A stretch of 64,000 bases of DNA from Verrucosispora sioxanthis (GTDB taxonomy: Bacteria > Actinomycetota > Actinomycetes > Mycobacteriales > Micromonosporaceae): the NCBI RefSeq assembly GCF_010560025.1, contig NZ_SAIY01000005.1, positions 434,001 through 498,000 on the forward strand, written 5' to 3'. The notes beneath the pieces are model-generated. The model was not told the DNA's origin, did no database searches, and saw nothing but the letters and a program-made list of their open reading frames with translations. How positions within the stretch are numbered: position 1 is the first letter of the stretch; every line of letters begins with the position of its first letter. Shown piece by piece: positions 45,158-54,073 of the stretch. A program made the position numbers and the translations under genes.

Positions 45158-47542
45158 TCAGGTCTCCTGTTGATCGGCGTCGTCGGACTCATCGTCGGGT
45201 CCGGGCCGACCCCCAGCACCGAGCAGCCGGGCGGCGTCGGAGCGTCCCCGCCGGGTGCCGGTCTGGTACGAACTCATCATGCGCCGAACCTGCTCCGGCT
45301 CCCGGATCGCGTCGTCGCCCTCCGCCACCGCCTCGGGCTCGGCCCGCAACGCCGGTGCCAAACTCGCCTGGCGTACCCGAACCGGCAGGCCCGACTCGGT
45401 ACGGGTCGGGCCGATCCCGCTGACCGTGAGGTCACCCGGCTCGGCCGGCTGACCGGCAGGGTCGGCACCGGCGCCCGGACCGGGATTCGCCGACCGGCGC
45501 GGCTGCCAGGGCGAGCCGTCGACGGGCGCGGTGGTGACCGGCAGTCCGGTCGGAACGGTCGGTCCGTCCAGCGCCGCGGTGTGCTCCGGACGGCGCCGGG
45601 GTTCGGTCGACGGTCCGGATCCGTCGGCGCCGGCCGCCGAGGCCTTCCCCGGCACGCTCGGCTCGCTCTCGTCCCCGATGATCAGGTCGCTCGGGATCAA
45701 CACCACGGCGGTAGTCCCGCCGTACGCCGACTCCCTGAGCTGGACCCGCACGCCGTGCCGGGTGGCCAACCGGCTCACCAGGTGGAGACCCAGCCGGGAC
45801 GCGTCGCCGTGGGTCAGCTCACCATCGTCTGCGATCCGGTGGTTGGCGGCGGCGCGGTCCGCCTCGGTCATGCCCGGACCGCGGTCCTCGATCTCGACGG
45901 CGAAGCCGTTGGCGACCGGTTGACCACGGACCTCGACGCTGGTGTGCGGCGGTGAGTAAATGACTCCGTTCTCGATCAGCTCGGCGAGCAGGTGGATGAC
46001 CGCACCGACGGCCGGCCCGGCCAGCGAGACATCGGCGATCTCGCGCACCGTGACGCGGGTGTAGTCCTCGACCTCACCGACCGCGCCCCGGACCACGTCC
46101 ACCATCGGGACGCCGCGGCGCCAGGCCCGGCCGGGGGTGGCGCCGCCGACGGTGATCAGGTTCTCTGTGTGGCGCCGCATCCGGGTGGCCAGGTGGTCGA
46201 CGCGGAACAGGTCTTCCAGTTCGTCGGCGTCGTGCTCGCGCCGCTCCATCGCGTCGAGCAGGGTGAGCTGGTGGTGCACCAGGGCCTGGGTACGCCGGGC
46301 CAGGCCCAGGAACACCTCGTCTTGGGCCCGACGCAGCTCGGCCTGCTCGACGGCGGTACGGACGGCGGTCTGCCGCACCAGGTCGAGGGCCCGGCCGACC
46401 TGGCCGGTCTCGTCGTCGCCGAAGCGCAGCGGCGGTGCCTCCTCGGCGATGTCCACCTGCTCGCCGCGGCCGAGCCGCTCGGCAACGCGCGGCAACCGTT
46501 CGGCGAACTGGAGCGCCGCGTCGCGCAGTCGGTGCCACTGCCGCGCCCGAGCCCGTGCCGTGCTGATCGAGACGACCACCGCGGTGATGACCACGAGCAG
46601 GCCGAGACCTGCGGCGAGGACCAGCCGGACGATGACGCCGATCGCGACCGGTGTGGCGTTCCTGACGATGTCGTCACCGCCGGCCAGCACCACGTCACCG
46701 ATCTCGATCAGCGCCGCAGCCGTGACATTCGACCAGTCCGAGGTCGAGAACGGCGGTCGGGAGGTGCCGTTGCCGTTCATGATCCGGGTTTCCAGGTCGG
46801 CCAGCCGCCGGAAGTTCGTCCCGGTGAGCAGCTGTTCGTAGCGGCGCTGGTCGGCATCGGGCAGCCGGACGATCGCCTGCTCGGCGAGGAACTGACGGGC
46901 ACCGACGATCCGGGTGAACTCGGCCCGCTCGGCCGGGGTGATCCGGCCGGCGGCGAGCACGCCGGCCAGCAGGGCGTCCTCCTGGGACAGCAGTTCCCGG
47001 GCCTGGTTGAGCCGGATCAGTTGGGTGGTGTCGTCGGCGATCTGGTCGTCGTCGACATTGCCGAGTTCGTCGTACACCTCGTAGAACGACCCGATCAGCT
47101 CGGTGGACGCCGCCCCGGCGACGCTGCGGCCGACGTTGCGCCCGTCGACGGCGGTACGCGTGTCGGGCAACGCGGCCAGTTGCCGCTTCGACTCGGTGAC
47201 ACGGTCGTGCAGCGCGTCGCTGCCGAACAGGCCGACCTGCCAGTTGTCGGTCGACTCGACGTACTCGGCGGCCAACTGGTCGGTGCGCTCGCGCAACCGG
47301 GTCAGCTCGTCCAACGTCGTCTCGTTCGGCCGTCCGAGGTAGACGAGTGAGGTACGCCGTTCCAGTTGCAACTGCAGCAGCAGCGGCTCGGTGGGGTCGA
47401 AGACCTGCAGGTCGAGCGCCCGCATACCGAGCAGGTCGACTCCATCGCGGACGGTGACCCAGGCAGTGAAGCCCCACAGCGCCACAAGCGCGGCCAGCAG
47501 GGCCACCACCTTGGTACGCAGACTCCTACTGCGGGAACCCAT
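45158..47542 (-). CDS. Conservon sensor kinase-like protein (CvnA-like, NIT domain)
   Basis: A 794-residue membrane protein. The first helix (about 11-30) precedes an extracellular four-helix nitrate/nitrite-type sensor domain (about 60-290) rich in RxxTxxLAAEYV-type helices. A second helix (VIVRLVLAAGLGLLVVITAV) leads to a HAMP-like linker, a coiled coil with the pseudo-H-box RTQALVHHQLTLLDAMERRE, and an ATPase domain (ELIENGVIYSPPHTSV; EDRGPGM; GLHLVSRLATRHGV). A 170-residue Pro/Gly-rich cytoplasmic tail follows. Such proteins gate the roadblock/GTPase module. Initiation is at ATG 47542. Confidence 0.93.
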   Translation of the reverse strand: MGSRSRSLRTKVVALLAALVALWGFTAWVTVRDGVDLLGMRALDLQVFDPTEPLLLQLQLERRTSLVYLGRPNETTLDELTRLRERTDQLAAEYVESTDNWQVGLFGSDALHDRVTESKRQLAALPDTRTAVDGRNVGRSVAGAASTELIGSFYEVYDELGNVDDDQIADDTTQLIRLNQARELLSQEDALLAGVLAAGRITPAERAEFTRIVGARQFLAEQAIVRLPDADQRRYEQLLTGTNFRRLADLETRIMNGNGTSRPPFSTSDWSNVTAAALIEIGDVVLAGGDDIVRNATPVAIGVIVRLVLAAGLGLLVVITAVVVSISTARARARQWHRLRDAALQFAERLPRVAERLGRGEQVDIAEEAPPLRFGDDETGQVGRALDLVRQTAVRTAVEQAELRRAQDEVFLGLARRTQALVHHQLTLLDAMERREHDADELEDLFRVDHLATRMRRHTENLITVGGATPGRAWRRGVPMVDVVRGAVGEVEDYTRVTVREIADVSLAGPAVGAVIHLLAELIENGVIYSPPHTSVEVRGQPVANGFAVEIEDRGPGMTEADRAAANHRIADDGELTHGDASRLGLHLVSRLATRHGVRVQLRESAYGGTTAVVLIPSDLIIGDESEPSVPGKASAAGADGSGPSTEPRRRPEHTAALDGPTVPTGLPVTTAPVDGSPWQPRRSANPGPGAGADPAGQPAEPGDLTVSGIGPTRTESGLPVRVRQASLAPALRAEPEAVAEGDDAIREPEQVRRMMSSYQTGTRRGRSDAARLLGAGGRPGPDDESDDADQQET

Positions 47543-47954
47543 TACACCGTCCCTGGCCCTGAGCTAGTTGACCGGTCAGTCAGGAGTGAGGCACACAGCA
47601 CACCGACCCCGGCGCAACCTAACAACGTCACCGGATCAACTCAAGCGCTCGTGATCATGCCGTGGTCGGCCTGGTGTGGTGTCCCGGAACGTTCACCGGG
47701 TCGCGCCGGGCAACCGGCACCACCGCCCGTACGATGAGCTGCGTCGCGCGGGCGCCGAAGCGTCTCCGCCCGCCCGTCGAGAACCGGGTGATCTACGTCA
47801 TGTCGAGGCGACCCGACCCGACCCGAACCGCGGGCCGGGACAACTGGTCACGGCCCGTCGCGCCGGTCGCTCGCCGGCACCGGTGAGCCCGTCCGTCGGA
47901 TTCGCCGACGGGAATGCGGGCCGTGGTCGGCCCCGCTGTGCCAGGCTCAGGGAC
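47543..47954. other. 412-bp intergenic region before the conservon and DUF2630 genes
   Basis: No credible gene. It must hold the conservon promoter (minus) near 47560-47620. The plus-strand DUF2630 gene has a CAGGCT hexamer 7 nt before its ATG, consistent with a leaderless start. Nothing else stands out. Confidence 0.5.
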
Positions 47955-48203
47955 ATGGACGACAAGACCATCCTGAGCCGGATCTCGGATCTGGTCGACG
48001 AGGAGCACCGGCTGCGCGCACAGGCGCAGGAACACGAGACGGGCACGGACGACGAGGCCCGCACCCGGCTGCGCGAGCTGGAGGAATCCCTCGACCAGTG
48101 CTGGGACCTGCTGCGCCGCCGCCGCGCCGCCCGGCAGGCCCACGGCGATCCCGAGGCCCAGGGCGCCCGCCCCGTGTCCGAGGTCGAACGGTATCTGCAG
48201 TGA
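47955..48203 (+). CDS. DUF2630 family protein
   Basis: An 82-residue, highly charged, all-helical protein (DKTILSRISDLVDEEHRLRA, then RLRELEESLDQCWDLLRRRR) that matches DUF2630, an actinobacterial family predicted to form a coiled-coil hairpin. The function is unknown. A perfect hairpin follows the gene. Confidence 0.9.
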   Translation: MDDKTILSRISDLVDEEHRLRAQAQEHETGTDDEARTRLRELEESLDQCWDLLRRRRAARQAHGDPEAQGARPVSEVERYLQ

Positions 48204-48293
48204 GCTGGGCGCACCCGCACCTCGCCGTTAGGCCGACCGCCCGGTCGGCGGTGCCCGCCACGCGGTCCAGCTCGGTCGGGCCCCGGTAGCCGC

Positions 48294-48330
48294 GACGGGC
48301 TCCGGGCGGCGTGACCACCCGGAGCCCGTC
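48294..48330. terminator. Hairpin terminator, DUF2630/RIO kinase
   Basis: gacgggctccggg (48294-48306) pairs perfectly with cccggagcccgtc (48318-48330) around an 11-nt loop between convergent genes. Confidence 0.85.
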
Positions 48331-48332
48331 GG

Positions 48333-49268
48333 TCAGGCCAGACCGGCCTCGCGGCACAGCGCCTCGGTGAGCACCGTCGGGTCCACGAGATCCGCCGGCA
48401 GGCCCCGGGCGGCGAACCAGCTCGCGACGATGCGGACGTCGCGGGCAAGGAACTCCCGCCCCTGTGGGTTCACCACCACGTCGACCACCTGCGGCAGGTC
48501 GATCAGCGTCAACCGTCCCGCGTGCACCAGCAGGTTGTACGGCGACAGGTCACCGTGCGCGTAGCCGGCCCGGGCCAGGACGACAAGCGCGTCGACCAAC
48601 TGCCCCCACAGGCCACGCAGTTCGGCCGGTGACGGACGCAGCTCGGCCAGCCGGGGTGCGGCCGTTCCCTCGTCGGGGTCGCCGAGGAACTCCAGCATCA
48701 GCTCGGTGCCGCGCAACTGCACCGGGTACGGCACGGTGACGGTGCCGTAGCGCTCACCGATCTCCCAGAGCCGGCTGAGGGCCGCGAACTCCGCCGCCGC
48801 CCACTGCCCGGCGATCATCTGCCGGCCGAACGCGGTCCGGCCGGTCATCGCCCGCATCTCACGCGAGCGGCGAACCCGGCGCCCTTCGAGGTACCCGGCG
48901 TCCCGGTGGAACAGCCGGTGCCGAGGATCCCGGTAGCGTTTCGCCGCCAGCAGGCAGAACCGGTCGGTGCCGGGAAGGCCCCGGCGCACCAGGTGGACGT
49001 CGGCCTCCTTGCCGGTCTTCAGCACACCGAGTTCGGTGTCCTTCGCGGCCAGCTCGGTGACCAGCCAGTGCGGGTGCGGTTGCGGACCGTGCAGCGCGCC
49101 ATCCCAGGAGGACCACGTCTCGTCGGTCTCCGGGTCGGGCTCGTCGGGGTCGGTCGGGGCGGGGCCGGTCGGTCGGCCGCGCTTCAGGAAGTGCGGTTCA
49201 TCGTCGTCGAAGCGGCGGCGGCCGCCGCGGGTCCGGCGCTCGGGCGCCGGGGAGTCGTGATCGCGCAT
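48333..49268 (-). CDS. RIO-type atypical serine kinase
   Basis: A 311-residue kinase with an acidic 60-residue N-tail and a RIO1-like domain. It has the glycine-poor loop LKTGKEADVHLV, Lys110 (LLAAKRYRD), catalytic YAHGDLSPYN (Asp240, Asn245) and the metal Asp257 in LIDLPQVVD. RIO kinases act in rRNA maturation in eukaryotes and archaea; bacterial members are little studied. An IS5 element is inserted about 156 bp before its start, so its native promoter may be displaced. Confidence 0.9.
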   Translation of the reverse strand: MRDHDSPAPERRTRGGRRRFDDDEPHFLKRGRPTGPAPTDPDEPDPETDETWSSWDGALHGPQPHPHWLVTELAAKDTELGVLKTGKEADVHLVRRGLPGTDRFCLLAAKRYRDPRHRLFHRDAGYLEGRRVRRSREMRAMTGRTAFGRQMIAGQWAAAEFAALSRLWEIGERYGTVTVPYPVQLRGTELMLEFLGDPDEGTAAPRLAELRPSPAELRGLWGQLVDALVVLARAGYAHGDLSPYNLLVHAGRLTLIDLPQVVDVVVNPQGREFLARDVRIVASWFAARGLPADLVDPTVLTEALCREAGLA

Positions 49269-49423
49269 GGTGCGGGTAGTCCCTTGGTCGAGTTGTCAGG
49301 AGGCAGGAAGTGACCTGCGAAGACGGCCATGACCGACCTCCCTTCCTCGTCCGGGCGCCCGCCCGGGTCGCACGATGCGTGGACCAATGCTCGTCGGCGG
49401 TACCGACCTGGTCAATCGAATTA

Positions 49424-50317
49424 GAGCTCCTAACTCTTTGAGCGCTGCAGCCGGCGCCAGCACACGATGGCGCAGGCGAGGGTGAGGAACGCTTCGTGGA
49501 TGTCGTCGCGGATCTCCCAGCGGATACGTAGGCGGCGGAACCAGTGCAGCAGGGCGATGGTCTGCTCGACGACAAAGCGGCGGGTGCCGAGGCCGGAGCC
49601 GTGGCCGATGCCGCGTCGGGCGATGACGGGTGTGATGCCGCGCGTGCGGAGCTCGCGGCGGTACTTGTCGAAGTCGTAGCCACGGTCGGCGTAGATCCGG
49701 TCGGGCCGTTGCCGGGGCCTGCCGCGGATGCCCTTGATCCGTGGGACCTTGTCGACCAGGGGCAGCAGTTGGGTGACGTCGTGGCGGTTGCCGCCGGTCA
49801 GGCTGACGGCGAGAGGGATGCCGCCCGCGTCGGTGATGACGTGGTGTTTCGAGCCTGGCTTGCGGCGGTCGACCGGGCTCGGACCGGTTTTGGGCCGCCC
49901 TTGAGCGCCCGAACGTGAGAGCCGTCGATCACCGCCCGAGACATGTCCAACTGCCCAGCGGCCCGCAGTCTGCCGAGCAGAACCTCATGCAGTCGTTGCC
50001 AGACACCAGCATCATTCCAGTCCCGCAACCTGCGCCAGCACGTCATGCCCGACCCGAACCCAAGCTCCTGGGGCAGGTACTCCCACGGGATCGCGGTGTA
50101 GAGCACGAACAGGATCCCGCACAACACCTTCCGATCATCGAGAGGCTTTCGGCCCGGGAACCGGTGCCTACGCGGTGCTCGGGGCGGCAGCAGCGGCGCG
50201 ATCTCGGCCCACAACTCGTCCGAGACGATCCACGGCGGCTGCTCACCCCTCCTCACGTTCAGACAGAACGACCCTCACGTCCCGAGGACACGCCCACCAT
50301 CATTTCGTTAGGAACTC
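49424..50317 (-). mobile_element. IS5-family insertion sequence (IS427-like group), complete
   Basis: An 894-bp element with terminal inverted repeats gagctcctaac (49424-49434) and gttaggaactc (50307-50317), matching at 10 of 11 positions. It is flanked by a 3-bp TTA duplication (49421-49423 and 50318-50320). It carries one transposase split into two frames, as in the IS427 group. Because ends and target duplication are intact it appears recent. It sits between the RIO kinase start and the HAD gene stop. Confidence 0.88.
49430..50256 (-). CDS. IS5-family transposase (two frames, programmed -1 frameshift)
   Basis: The first frame (50256 down to about 49890) encodes the N-terminal DUF4096-like domain (WEIAPLLPP-type, GRKPLDDRKVLCGILFVL) up to the first catalytic Asp (IDGSHVRALKGG). 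The second frame runs to a TAG at 49430-49432 inside the left inverted repeat. It supplies IYADRGYDFDKYR (second Asp) and FVVEQTIALLHWFRRL (Glu). The junction carries CCCAAAA on the coding strand (49888-49894 as ttttggg), a canonical -1 slippery heptamer, so a fused product of about 275 residues is expected. Confidence 0.85.
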
Positions 50318-50321
50318 TTAG

Positions 50322-50966
50322 TCAGGCACCCATGATCTCGGCGATGGCCGCGATCACGGTGTCCACCGTCGCGGTGGGCGCGAAGCGGGCGTCGGTCCAG
50401 GGACGCCCCCGGTGCAGCCAGATGCTGGGCAGGCCGACGGCGGTGGCTCCGCCGATGTCCGCCTCTGGACCGTCCCCGACCACCCAGGCGCCGCGCAGCG
50501 GCATTCTGGCCCGCTGCGCGGCCAGCGCGAAGATGCGGGGGTTGGGCTTGCTGACCCCGGCCTCCTCGGAGATCACCCAGTCGGCGATGTACCGGTCCAA
50601 CCCGGTGCGGCGGATCTTGGTGTCCTGCTGCCGCACCGCGCCGTTGGTCACCACGACCGGCATCCAGCCGGCGTCGTCGGCGATCCGCAGGGCACACGCC
50701 ACCAGCGGATCCAGCCGGGTGAACTCGACGACCCCGTCGTGCAGCTCCTCCACCAGGTCGATGGAGGGGATCCGCAACCGGTAGCGGTCCCGGATCGCGT
50801 CCGCCACGTCCCAACGGTCCGTCAACCCGTCGGCGTCGATTGACAGCAGCCACTCGATGTCGTGCGGTGGCGCACCGATGCCGTCGAGGAAGCGCTGCGC
50901 CCAGGTGCGGAACGGCCCGGCCCGATCGAGCAGGGTGTTGTCCAGGTCCAGCAGGAGCAGCGGCAC
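50322..50966 (-). CDS. HAD-superfamily hydrolase (phosphatase)
   Basis: A 214-residue HAD-IA-like phosphatase: DLDNTLLDR (nucleophile Asp7, Asp9), VTNGA (motif II), KPNPRIF (Lys motif III) and VVGDGPEADIGGA (motif IV), with a small helical cap at about 16-80. The substrate is unknown. Initiation is at GTG 50966. Its stop codon lies only 2 bp outside the IS target duplication, so the gene escaped disruption. Confidence 0.9.
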   Translation of the reverse strand: MPLLLLDLDNTLLDRAGPFRTWAQRFLDGIGAPPHDIEWLLSIDADGLTDRWDVADAIRDRYRLRIPSIDLVEELHDGVVEFTRLDPLVACALRIADDAGWMPVVVTNGAVRQQDTKIRRTGLDRYIADWVISEEAGVSKPNPRIFALAAQRARMPLRGAWVVGDGPEADIGGATAVGLPSIWLHRGRPWTDARFAPTATVDTVIAAIAEIMGA

Positions 50967-51066
50967 TCGGGCACCTTACGGGAATCGGGTGCCTCGCCGA
51001 CAGGGCGGAAGGTTACGCGGTGGTGTCGGTCGGGAGCAGTGACCGTCCACGGCCCGCCAGAGAACC

Positions 51067-51084
51067 AAGCCGTACGTACGGTTT
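51067..51084 (+). promoter_or_regulatory. AcnR-like operator before acnR
   Basis: aagccgtacgtacggttt is a near-perfect 18-bp palindrome with core ccgtacgtacgg. It matches the box before acnA at 16 of 18 positions. It lies 33 bp before the acnR start, a suitable place for autoregulation. Corynebacterial AcnR sites also centre on a GTAC-containing palindrome. Confidence 0.7.
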
Positions 51085-51117
51085 GCGTCAGCAGGGGGGA
51101 GCTGACACGATCGACAC

Positions 51118-51690
51118 GTGCCCAGAGTAAGCCAGGACCAGCTCGACGCCCGCCGACAGGAGATCCTCGCCGCCGCGCGAGCCTGCTTCGCCCGGCACGG
51201 CTACGAGGGCGCCACCGTACGTCGGCTGGAGGAGGCCACCGGCCTCTCCCGCGGCGCCATCTTCCACCACTTCCGGGACAAGGACTCGCTCTTCCTGGCC
51301 GTCGCCGAGGACGATGCCGCCACGATGGTGGAAACCGTCGCCCGCAACGGACTGGTCCAGGTGATGCGTGACCTGCTCGCCCGGGCGGTCTCCCCGGACA
51401 CCACCGGATGGCTGGGCAGCCAACTGGAGGTGTCGCGGCGGCTGCGTACCGACCCCACCTTCGCCACCCGGTGGGCACAGCGGTCGGCCGCCATCGCCGA
51501 GGCGACCCGGGACCGGCTGGCCCGTCAACGTGAGGCCGGCGTACTCCGCGAGGACATCCCCATCGACGTGCTGGCCCGCTTCCTCGAACTCGCCTACGAC
51601 GGGCTGGTGCTCCACCTGGCCATGGGCCGACCCGCCGGTGACCTGGGCGCGGTGCTCGACCTGGTCGAGGAAGCGGTACGCCGGCGCTGA
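51118..51690 (+). CDS. acnR: TetR-family regulator, AcnR-like (aconitase repressor)
   Basis: A 190-residue repressor. The N-terminal helix-turn-helix (REILAAARACFARHGYEGAT, then RLEEATGLSRGAIFHHFRDK) and the core ENGLVQVM-like and LDLVEEAVRRR segments closely resemble C. glutamicum AcnR, which represses acn and senses citrate/Mg. In most relatives it is adjacent to acn; here about 7 kb of conservon, kinase and IS DNA separate them. It starts at GTG 51118 without a near ribosome site. An 18-bp palindrome just upstream is shared with acnA. Confidence 0.88.
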   Translation: MPRVSQDQLDARRQEILAAARACFARHGYEGATVRRLEEATGLSRGAIFHHFRDKDSLFLAVAEDDAATMVETVARNGLVQVMRDLLARAVSPDTTGWLGSQLEVSRRLRTDPTFATRWAQRSAAIAEATRDRLARQREAGVLREDIPIDVLARFLELAYDGLVLHLAMGRPAGDLGAVLDLVEEAVRRR

Positions 51691-51793
51691 CCTCGGCAGG
51701 TAACGAGAAGATAACTCGACCCTCCGGGCAGCCGGAGGCTGGCGTCGCCGCTCCACAATGAAGCCGCGTTCCCTCGCGTGACAGGAGCAGGCC

Positions 51794-52710
51794 ATGACGG
51801 GTTTCGCAGTCGACTACGACACCTGGGGAGTTCCCGGTCCCACCTTCATCACGCTCTACCTGCTGGCCACGGTGATCGCCGTCGCCGTCGTGCTGATCCG
51901 TCGCCGAGCGCTGCTGGGCGGGCATGCCGCTCCGCCGGCCAACCAGCTGAGCCCACAGCAGGTCGCCTACCTCAACGGGGGCGACGACCTCGCCGTCTGG
52001 ACCTCGCTGGGCACGCTGCGCAGCCAGGGCGCGATCGGCGTCCACCCGGACCACCGACTGACCGCCGACGGTCCGCTGCCACCCGCCGCCACCCAACTCG
52101 ACCGGGCCATCCACTACGCCGCGACGCAGCGCACCCTGGCCCGGGACGTGCGGCGCACCGAGTGGGTCGAGCGGGCCCTCACCGAGCTGCGCGACGGGCT
52201 CGACCAACGCGGTCTGGCCATCGGCCCGGACCGGCGAGCGGCCCTGCGCCACGGTCCGTTGCTGCTGGTCGCGCTGCTGGCGCTCGGTGTCGCCCGGATC
52301 GTCGCCGGGCTCGCCAACCACCGTCCGGTCTGGTACCTGGTACTCACCGTCCTCGCGCTCGGCGCGCTGACCACCGTGCTGCTCGTCCGGGTGCCCCGCC
52401 GGACCCGAGCGGCCGAGACCGCGCTACGGACCCTGCGCCAGCGCAACCGACACCTCGCGCCCGCCTCGAACCCGGCGTACGCCACCTACGGAGCGGCGGG
52501 GGCGGCCATGGCGGTGGCTCTCTACGGCACCGCGTCGCTCTGGGCCCTCGATCCGACGTTCGCCCAGCAGGCCGAGATCCAGCGCCAGGCCGTGGCCGGC
52601 GGCGCGACGTCCACCGGAGGGTGCGGCGGCGGCAGACCGCGGGTGCCGGTTGCGGCAGCAGCAGCTGCGGTGGCGGTGGGGGCTGCGGTGGCGGCGGGTG
52701 CGGCGGATGA
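51794..52710 (+). pseudogene. TIGR04222-type membrane protein with Gly/Cys tail, one frame break before the tail
   Basis: The repaired length is about 305 residues. The N-terminal helix (FITLYLLATVIAVAVVLI, about 17-34) precedes a soluble TIGR04222-like domain (QQVAYLNGGDDLAVWTSLGT; helices to about 140). Two more helices follow (LLLVALLALGVARIVAGL and WYLVLTVLALGALTTVLL). The C-terminus is a low-complexity tail of Gly, Ser and five Cys (GCGSSSCGGGGGCGGGGCGG). The tail is in the frame one base earlier than the rest; one base is missing at 52622-52636. The tail frame ends precisely at an ATGA overlap with the DUF692 gene. AGGAG lies 6 nt before ATG 51794. The tail looks like a substrate for modification. 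Confidence 0.75.
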
Positions 52711-53525
52711 ACCTTCCGCACGGCGTCGGCATCGGCTGGCGGCCGGAGATCTCCGGGTTCGTCGCCGAGCTGCCCGGCCTGCGCTTCGTCGAGGTGGTCG
52801 CCGAATCGGTACCGGCCGCCGGACCGCCACCGGACGATCTTGTCGAACTGCGCGACCGGGGCGTCACGGTCGTACCGCACGGCGTGCGGCTCTCCCTCGG
52901 CGGCGCGGAACCGGTCGACCCGGCCCGGGTCGCCCACCTGGCGGCGGTCGCGCAGCAGCTGGCGGCTCCCCTGGTCAGCGAGCACATCGCCTTCGTCCGG
53001 GCCGGCGGGCTGGAGGCGGGCCACCTGCTGCCGCTGCCCCGCACCCACGAGGCGGTCGACACGATCTGCGCCAACATCGTCCGCGCCCAGGCGGAACTGC
53101 CGGTGCCGATCGCGCTGGAGCCGATCGCCGCCCTGTTCGACTGGCCGGACGACGAACTCGACGAGGCGGCGTTCCTCACCGAGATCCTGGACCGCACCTC
53201 GGCGCTGCTGCTGCTCGACATCGCCAACGTGTACGCCAACGCCCGCAACCGGGGCACCGACCCGCTGGCACTACTGGACCGGCTGCCGCTGGAACGGGTG
53301 GCGTACCTGCACGTCGCGGGCGGCGCCGAGCGCGGCGGCTTCTACCACGACACGCACACCGATCCGATCGGACGGGAGGTGCTGGAGCTGCTCACCGAAC
53401 TGTGCGCCCGACACCGTCCGCCAGCGGCCCTGCTGGAACGCGACGGGCACTACCCACCCGCGGCCGAGCTACGCACCGAACTCGACGCCGTGGCCGCCGC
53501 CTGCGGCTTCCCGGCGGTGACATGA
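52707..53525 (+). CDS. DUF692/MNIO-family multinuclear iron oxidase
   Basis: A 272-residue TIM-barrel protein of the MNIO family, whose studied members (for example MbnB) use two or three irons to modify Cys or Asp in peptides. Likely metal ligands in order are His58 (VPHGVRLSLGG), Glu92/His93 (VSEHIAF), Glu138 (ALEPIA), Asp171 (LLDIANVYANARN), His202 (YLHVAGG), Asp215/His217 (DTHTDP) and Glu244 (LLERDGHYP). It overlaps the Cys-tail gene upstream and the partner gene downstream by ATGA. The obvious candidate substrate is the five-Cys tail encoded immediately before it. Confidence 0.88.
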   Translation: MNLPHGVGIGWRPEISGFVAELPGLRFVEVVAESVPAAGPPPDDLVELRDRGVTVVPHGVRLSLGGAEPVDPARVAHLAAVAQQLAAPLVSEHIAFVRAGGLEAGHLLPLPRTHEAVDTICANIVRAQAELPVPIALEPIAALFDWPDDELDEAAFLTEILDRTSALLLLDIANVYANARNRGTDPLALLDRLPLERVAYLHVAGGAERGGFYHDTHTDPIGREVLELLTELCARHRPPAALLERDGHYPPAAELRTELDAVAAACGFPAVT

Positions 53526-54009
53526 CACCGGCCGGGGTGGGGCCCGACGACCCGGGTGGTCGGGTGGTCGGATCACTGGCCTCGCGGCAGGCGGAACTGG
53601 TCGCGGCCCTGGTGGCCGGTGGTCCACCACCGTCCGGCTTCGCACCCGGGCCGTTGGCCGCCGCCCGCGCCGCACTGTTGCGCAAGCGGGCCGGCGAGGT
53701 CGCCCGGCACTGGCCGCTGCTCGCCGCCGGGCTCGGACCGGCCTGGCCGACGGTATTCATCGAGTGGGCGGCCGGCCGACCCACCGGCGGCGGACTACGC
53801 GACGGCTGGGACCTGGCCCGCGCGCTGCACGCCCGTACCGCCCTGCCGGCGCTGGGCGCGGATGAACTGGCCGTCCGGGAGGCGGAATTCCGCTACGACG
53901 CGCACCGGGCACCGCGTCGCCGCCGGTCCCCGCCATCCGGCGGGTCGGCGGCGCGATCGCGGTCCAGGTCGCCGGTCGGGTACGCCTGCTGCGCCCGGCC
54001 CGCCCCTGA
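53522..54009 (+). pseudogene. Small helical partner of the DUF692 protein, one frame break
   Basis: The repaired length is about 162 residues. The helical N-terminal region (ASRQAELVAALVAGG, then RAALLRKRAGEVARHWPLLA) and GPAWPTVFIEWAAGRP resemble the small recognition partners (DUF2063/MbnC-like) that sit beside MNIO enzymes. I think of SCO6045-like proteins but cannot check. The frame changes near 53927-53930, in a CCG/GG run, after which VPAIRRVGGAIAVQVAGRVR leads to a TGA at 54007. It overlaps the MNIO gene by ATGA. The break is probably an artefact. Confidence 0.65.
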
Positions 54010-54073
54010 ACCCGACCCACGACCCGGGACCACCCCTGTTTCCCGTCGGGCGGGCTGGGGCAGGATCGTCGGC

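Noticed and set aside
49430..50256. Transposase frame break as another homopolymer error
   Set aside because: It coincides with a canonical CCCAAAA slippery site and IS427-group elements normally need such a shift, so it is treated as programmed.
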